This document shows, piece by piece, positions 32,029 to 37,129 of a stretch of 37,129 nucleotides of DNA; the stretch's first letter is position 1, and every line of letters starts with the position of its first letter. A program made the translations under genes and the position numbers. The notes beneath the pieces are model-generated. The model did not search any database, was not told the DNA's origin, and saw only the letters and a program-made list of their open reading frames with translations. This DNA comes from Rhodospirillaceae bacterium (lineage in GTDB: Bacteria > Pseudomonadota > Gammaproteobacteria > Steroidobacterales > Rariloculaceae). Location: the NCBI GenBank assembly GCA_024640685.1, contig JAHEEN010000009.1:1-37129 (forward strand), given 5' to 3'.

Positions 32029-32886
32029 TCAGCGTCGCGCCGATTTGCGGTACCGCGTCGGCGTCGTGCCGACGAGCCGCTTGAATGCCTTGGCGAACGC
32101 GAGATCCGAGTCGTATCCGACCCTTGATGCGACGTCGTAAAGCGGCAATGGGGTCTCGCGCAACAGCGCTTGCGCGCGCTGCATTCGCAGCGTCGTCAGA
32201 TACTCGAACATCGTCTGGCCGACACGCTCCTTGAAGCGCTTGGCAAACGCCGCGCGCGACAGCGCAACCTCGCCGGCGAGCTTGTCGAGCGTCCATGCGC
32301 GCTGCGGTTCGGCATGCAGCAAGCCGAGCGCATGGGAGATCGGCTTATCGAACAAAGCGCCGACGAACCCGGCATTGTCGGATCGCCCGAAGTTGATGCG
32401 AACCAGCTCGACGATGACGACCTCGGTCAGCTTGTTGACGATGACCTCGTTGCCGGGCTGCTGCGCTAGGTACTCAGCGCTCAATTGATCGAGCGTCGAC
32501 TTCAGCCATGCATGCCGCAGCAACTCTTCTTCACGTACGATCGTCAACGTCGGCATCGCTTCGAGCAGCGGATGGTCGAGCGGCGCATCGAACCGGCAGT
32601 AGCCGCACAACAGCAACGTTTCCCCTGGGTGCTCCGGCTCGGTCGACCCGGGCCGTGAGCTACTCAAGCGATGATCGAGCTTCGCGCCGACGAACACGAG
32701 ATCGCCGGGGCCGAGTCGCTCGGTCACGTCATCGGCTGTCAGCCAGCACTCGCCGCGACGCACGAGATGGAAGCTCGCATCGTCGCGATCGACGAAATCC
32801 ATCGACCACGGTGCTTCGAGGTGGTCGCAGAAATAGACGCTTCCAGCGACGCGCATCGAGTCTAAGATATCGCTAAGTACTTCCAC
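32029..32886 (-). CDS. AraC-family transcriptional regulator with cupin sensor
   Basis: 285 residues. The N-terminal half looks like the cupin domain common in this group (SFHLVRRGECWLTADD, RLGPGDLVFVGAKLDH, LLLCGYCRFDAPLDHPLLEAMP), a probable ligand sensor. The C-terminal 100 residues hold two helix-turn-helix motifs of AraC type (WTLDKLAGEVALSRAAFAKRFKE and YDVASRVGYDSDLAFAKAFKRLVGTTPTRYR, each quoted in part elsewhere). The start is taken as the GTG at 32886; no good ribosome site is seen and the next ATG is ten codons later. It is oriented towards the TPR-oxygenase gene, but a 215-base gap with an inverted repeat lies between them. Target genes are unknown. Confidence 0.88.
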   Translation of the reverse strand: MEVLSDILDSMRVAGSVYFCDHLEAPWSMDFVDRDDASFHLVRRGECWLTADDVTERLGPGDLVFVGAKLDHRLSSSRPGSTEPEHPGETLLLCGYCRFDAPLDHPLLEAMPTLTIVREEELLRHAWLKSTLDQLSAEYLAQQPGNEVIVNKLTEVVIVELVRINFGRSDNAGFVGALFDKPISHALGLLHAEPQRAWTLDKLAGEVALSRAAFAKRFKERVGQTMFEYLTTLRMQRAQALLRETPLPLYDVASRVGYDSDLAFAKAFKRLVGTTPTRYRKSARR

Positions 32887-32985
32887 CGAACTAGGGCCGA
32901 GACCGCATCGGTGCGCGTCTGGCTCCAGCTGCGCTACGTGCCATTGCCGTGCGTTCGAACTTTTGCGGCTCCCGCTGCGCGGGCA

Positions 32986-34635
<1,650 letters not shown>

Positions 34636-34739
34636 TCGCTGTCCTCGTTTGTCGTCGCCATCGAGTCCGGCACTTCACACGCGCGAGAGTATGGCCGCGT
34701 TGGCCAAGCCGATCCAGACGGCGCCCAATGCCACTCGAC

Positions 34740-34768
34740 TTGACGAAGGCGGGGCTGATTTATATAGG
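34740..34768 (+). promoter_or_regulatory. Candidate sigma70 promoter of the amidohydrolase-like gene
   Basis: TTGACG (-35), 17 bases, TATAGG (-10); the overlapping TATATA at 15-base spacing is an alternative. The -35 matches five of six consensus positions. Predicted start near 34775, about 40 bases before the preferred ATG. Confidence 0.6.
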
Positions 34769-34817
34769 TGACCCTGCCACCGCCGAGGTGTCGATGAAAC
34801 TGATCGAGGAAGCTTCA

Positions 34818-36674
34818 ATGCAATTAGTTCGGTCCCTCCTGCTCGCGTGCTGCATCGTCTTCGTTGTCGCGATCGCGATCCATCCGAGCGCTGTCAGCGC
34901 TCAGGCATTAGTTATCGAAGGCGGGACGTTGATCGATGGTAACGGCGGCCCACCGATCGCGGATGCCGTCGTCGTCATCGAAGGCAACCAGATCACGCGG
35001 GTCGGCGAGATCGGGCAGGGCCGGTATCCACGCGGTGCGGACGTTATCGATGCGCGCGGAAAATACGTGCTGCCGGGCCTTTGGGACGCGATGGTCAGCT
35101 ATCAGTGGTTCTATGGCGAGATCATGCTGAACTACGGCATCACGGCGACGCTCGACGTCGGCATCGCCGGCGAGGTCGGCGCAGCGTACCGTGACGGCGT
35201 GCTGATGGGCAAGATCAAGGCACCGCGAGCGTTCAGCGGTATCTCGCGACTCACGACGCGCGATGTCGGCGACACGGGACTCGAGACCGTGTTGACGCCC
35301 GGTCGCCGGCCGACCTCCGAGCAGCACACGCGTGAGCTCGTGCGTGCGTTCGTCGAAGGCGGTGCCGACATCGTCATGTTCCAAGACGGCACGCTACCGA
35401 TCGAATACTACCGTGCAGGCTTCGACGAGGCGCGCCGCCTCGGCATGCCGGTTTCCACGCGTGCCTACGGGCCCGTCTTCGGCCCGATTGAGGCCGCCGA
35501 GCTCGGCAGCAACATGTTGCCGCACTCGGCTGGCGTCGGCCGTCTGATCACGCGTAGCCCACCGGCCGGCAATGCGCGCGGCAACGATGCGGACATGTAC
35601 GCCGACATGGACGATGCGAAGGCGCGCGAGGTCATCGCAATGCTCGTCGACGCCGAGGTCGCGCTCGATCCGACGTATCGCAACTCCTGGCTGCGCATGC
35701 CGCGCGACTGGGAGCGGATGGGCGAGGAGGTTCGCGACTTCTTCGATCGCGGCGATCCGGCGATGCTGTCGTATTACCCGATGGCGCGCCGCGAAGCAGC
35801 GCTAGCCCAGTTCCGTGACCCAAGACCGACCGGCGAGGTCTGGGAGCGGCGCATGCGCGGGTTCCGTAACTCGCTGCGCTTCCACAAGATGTTCGTCGAT
35901 GCAGGCGGGATGCTGATCCCCGGTTCGGACAGCAATCCCGTCAAGGTACCCGGACTGAATCTGTTTCACGAGTTCATGATCTTCACTGAGGCCGGCGTTA
36001 CACCGATGCAGATTATCCAGGGCGCGACGAAGTGGTCGGCGGCGCTGCTCGACATGGACGACGAGATCGGCACGGTCGAAGCCGGCAAGATCGCCGACAT
36101 CATCATCGTCAATTCCGATCCGCTGGCCGACGTGCAAAATCTGCGCGATATCGATCGGGTGGTCTTCGACGGACGAGACGTCGATCTCAGCTACACCGCG
36201 GGCTACGACCCGGTGTTCAAGGTCGAGTCCGAGCTCAATCCGCCGGTGACACGACTGCTGTGGGTCAACGCATTCAAACCCGTAGCAACGGGCGGCAGCG
36301 GCGGGCGATTCAACGGCCGCCCGCCGGTCGGGGCGGGCGAGCCGCTCCCGGATCCGGTCGAGTCACCGCAGCCGGCGATCGAGACGATTTTGCCGGTACA
36401 GGTCGAGGCCGGGAGCCCTACGACCGAGGTCACGATAACGGGCTTTAATTTCGTGCAGCGCTCGCGCGTGCTCTTCAAGGGCGTTCCGGCGCCTCACGAG
36501 GTCGTCAGCGGCTCGGAGTTGCGCGTGACGATCGATGCGCGCCTGTTGCAGGAAGCAGGCCTACACGAGCTCGTCGTCGTCAATCCCGAACCCCTGCATC
36601 CGGAGCTCGGCATGGAGTGGGGCAACGGCACATCGAACTCGGCGTTTCTGATCGTCGCGTTTGCACCGGAGTAG
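34818..36674 (+). CDS. Secreted amidohydrolase-like protein with degenerate metal site and C-terminal IPT/TIG domain
   Basis: 618 residues from the ATG at 34818 (GAGGAA ribosome site about six bases upstream), which starts a clean signal peptide ending VSA-QA. An upstream in-frame ATG at 34794 also has GAGG but would add an acidic segment before the signal. The fold is imidazolonepropionase-like amidohydrolase: LVIEGGTLIDGNG, YVLPGLWDAMV, GTVEAGKIADIIIVNSDPL. The metal site is mostly gone: the HxH after PGL(I/W)D reads MVS (92-94), the carboxylated Lys reads Met187 (IVMFQDG), and the HAH of strand 5 reads RAY (215-217). His236 and the Asp in GSDSNP remain. Residues about 515-610 form an IPT/TIG Ig-like domain (TEVTITGFNFVQRSRVLFKG). 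Enzyme activity is doubtful; a binding role is inferred. Confidence 0.8.
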   Translation: MQLVRSLLLACCIVFVVAIAIHPSAVSAQALVIEGGTLIDGNGGPPIADAVVVIEGNQITRVGEIGQGRYPRGADVIDARGKYVLPGLWDAMVSYQWFYGEIMLNYGITATLDVGIAGEVGAAYRDGVLMGKIKAPRAFSGISRLTTRDVGDTGLETVLTPGRRPTSEQHTRELVRAFVEGGADIVMFQDGTLPIEYYRAGFDEARRLGMPVSTRAYGPVFGPIEAAELGSNMLPHSAGVGRLITRSPPAGNARGNDADMYADMDDAKAREVIAMLVDAEVALDPTYRNSWLRMPRDWERMGEEVRDFFDRGDPAMLSYYPMARREAALAQFRDPRPTGEVWERRMRGFRNSLRFHKMFVDAGGMLIPGSDSNPVKVPGLNLFHEFMIFTEAGVTPMQIIQGATKWSAALLDMDDEIGTVEAGKIADIIIVNSDPLADVQNLRDIDRVVFDGRDVDLSYTAGYDPVFKVESELNPPVTRLLWVNAFKPVATGGSGGRFNGRPPVGAGEPLPDPVESPQPAIETILPVQVEAGSPTTEVTITGFNFVQRSRVLFKGVPAPHEVVSGSELRVTIDARLLQEAGLHELVVVNPEPLHPELGMEWGNGTSNSAFLIVAFAPE

Positions 36675-36775
36675 CTCCGCGACGCATCCGTGACACGGGT
36701 CGGTGCCGATCAGGGTCGCTCGGCGTATCCTCGGTGACTCGTCAACGACTACAAGGCTTTCGGAGGTAGCGTGCG

Positions 36776-36994
36776 ATGACGGATCTAAGGACATACGGCG
36801 TCCTCCTGGCGATCGTCTATCTCGGCGCATGTTCTGTCGAGGAGGATGCAGCGTCGACGAGCCAGGCCGAGCGTGACGCGGCGCTGCGCGAGTCGGCGTT
36901 CGGCGGCCTCGTCGAGCCGATGGATCGCGCACGGGAGCTTGAGCAGCTTTCGATCGACCGCAAGCGGGAGCTCGACGCCGCAATCGACAACTAA
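36776..36994 (+). CDS. Small predicted lipoprotein
   Basis: 72 residues. It has an excellent GGAGGT Shine-Dalgarno sequence eight bases before the ATG. A short signal peptide ends in the lipobox LGAC (Cys19), so the mature protein is about 54 residues, very acidic and charged (SVEEDAASTSQAERDAALRE...), probably helical and anchored to a membrane. No known domain is recognised. It follows the amidohydrolase-like gene by about 100 bases, and could be in its transcript. The ribosome site and lipobox support a real gene despite its size. Confidence 0.65.
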   Translation: MTDLRTYGVLLAIVYLGACSVEEDAASTSQAERDAALRESAFGGLVEPMDRARELEQLSIDRKRELDAAIDN

Positions 36995-37006
36995 CGAGAC
37001 CGCTGC

Positions 37007-37024
37007 GGCTGCGCTACTGCAGCC
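37007..37024 (+). other. Short hairpin after the small lipoprotein gene
   Basis: GGCTGC-6-GCAGCC, a perfect 6-bp stem 12 bases after the lipoprotein stop. No T-run follows. The remaining 100 bases to the window end show no recognisable gene. Confidence 0.25.
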
Positions 37025-37129
37025 CTGGTCGACAGTCCTGCGCCGCACCCCCTGCGCGGAACCCGCAGCCTGTCGAACTCGGGGCCAAGGTTGAAGTATC
37101 GACGGAGTTCTCAAATCGGCTGGGTTCGG

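Noticed and set aside
35964-35979. TGTTTCACG half-match to parS in the amidohydrolase-like gene
   Set aside because: Only the left half of the 16-bp consensus matches; the right half does not and the codons explain it. A similar half-site in mnmG near 23175 was rejected for the same reason.
36995-37129. Possible tRNA or start of another gene at the right edge
   Set aside because: No cloverleaf arms, no reading frame with a ribosome site; only a short hairpin is visible.

Overview
The window looks like a chromosomal segment of a GC-rich, unclassified (probably free-living or marine) gammaproteobacterium. The evidence is the gene order: mnmG ... rsmG-parA-parB, then atpI-B-E-F-H-A-G-D-C, then glmU-glmS, all on the minus strand. 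This is the classical origin-proximal arrangement of Gammaproteobacteria. The long minus-strand run from mnmG to glmS covers about 20 kb. The taxonomic placement is inferred from synteny and protein style only.

Layout. (a) Bases 1-3405, plus strand: 3' part of oligopeptidase A (prlC), exonuclease III (xthA) and an HD/cyclic-nucleotide-phosphodiesterase-like hydrolase. These converge on glmS. (b) 3441-6676, minus: glmS and glmU, the hexosamine branch to UDP-GlcNAc. (c) 6874-13806, minus: the complete nine-gene F1Fo ATP synthase operon. Its leader carries a good sigma70-like promoter followed at once by an intrinsic-terminator hairpin and a second hairpin. (d) 14004-15740, minus: parB and parA. 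(e) 15750-23618, minus: mnmG, then a complete oligopeptide importer (oppA, oppB, oppC and a fused OppD-OppF ATPase), then rsmG. The importer sits inside the usually adjacent mnmG-rsmG pair and is translationally coupled to rsmG. (f) 23792-27137, plus: secreted S33-type alpha/beta hydrolase, ABC ATPase and ABC-2 permease, all with overlapping start and stop codons. (g) 27252-27848, plus: a small GGDEF-like protein with a ruined active site. (h) 27985-32886, minus: a secreted CXXCH/beta-propeller protein, a TPR-2OG oxygenase fusion and an AraC-type regulator. (i) 32986-34635, minus: class I (4Fe-4S) fumarase. (j) 34818-36994, plus: a secreted amidohydrolase-like protein lacking most metal ligands but carrying an IPT/TIG domain, and a tiny lipoprotein.

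How the genes fit together. Most of the window is housekeeping: energy (ATP synthase, fumarase), cell-wall precursor supply (GlmS/GlmU), chromosome segregation (ParAB), tRNA and rRNA modification (MnmG, RsmG) and DNA repair (XthA). A peptide-scavenging theme recurs. The Opp importer could bring peptides in, oligopeptidase A could degrade them in the cytoplasm, and a secreted S33-type hydrolase could act outside the inner membrane; this link is inference.

No tRNA, rRNA, CRISPR array, insertion sequence or prophage was seen. No canonical parS site and no DnaA-box cluster was found by eye. No gap between genes exceeds about 300 bases. I do not see a clearly new defence or biosynthetic system. 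The most unusual items are the opp operon nested between mnmG and rsmG, the atp leader terminator, and two degenerate-enzyme paralogues (GGDEF-like and amidohydrolase-like).
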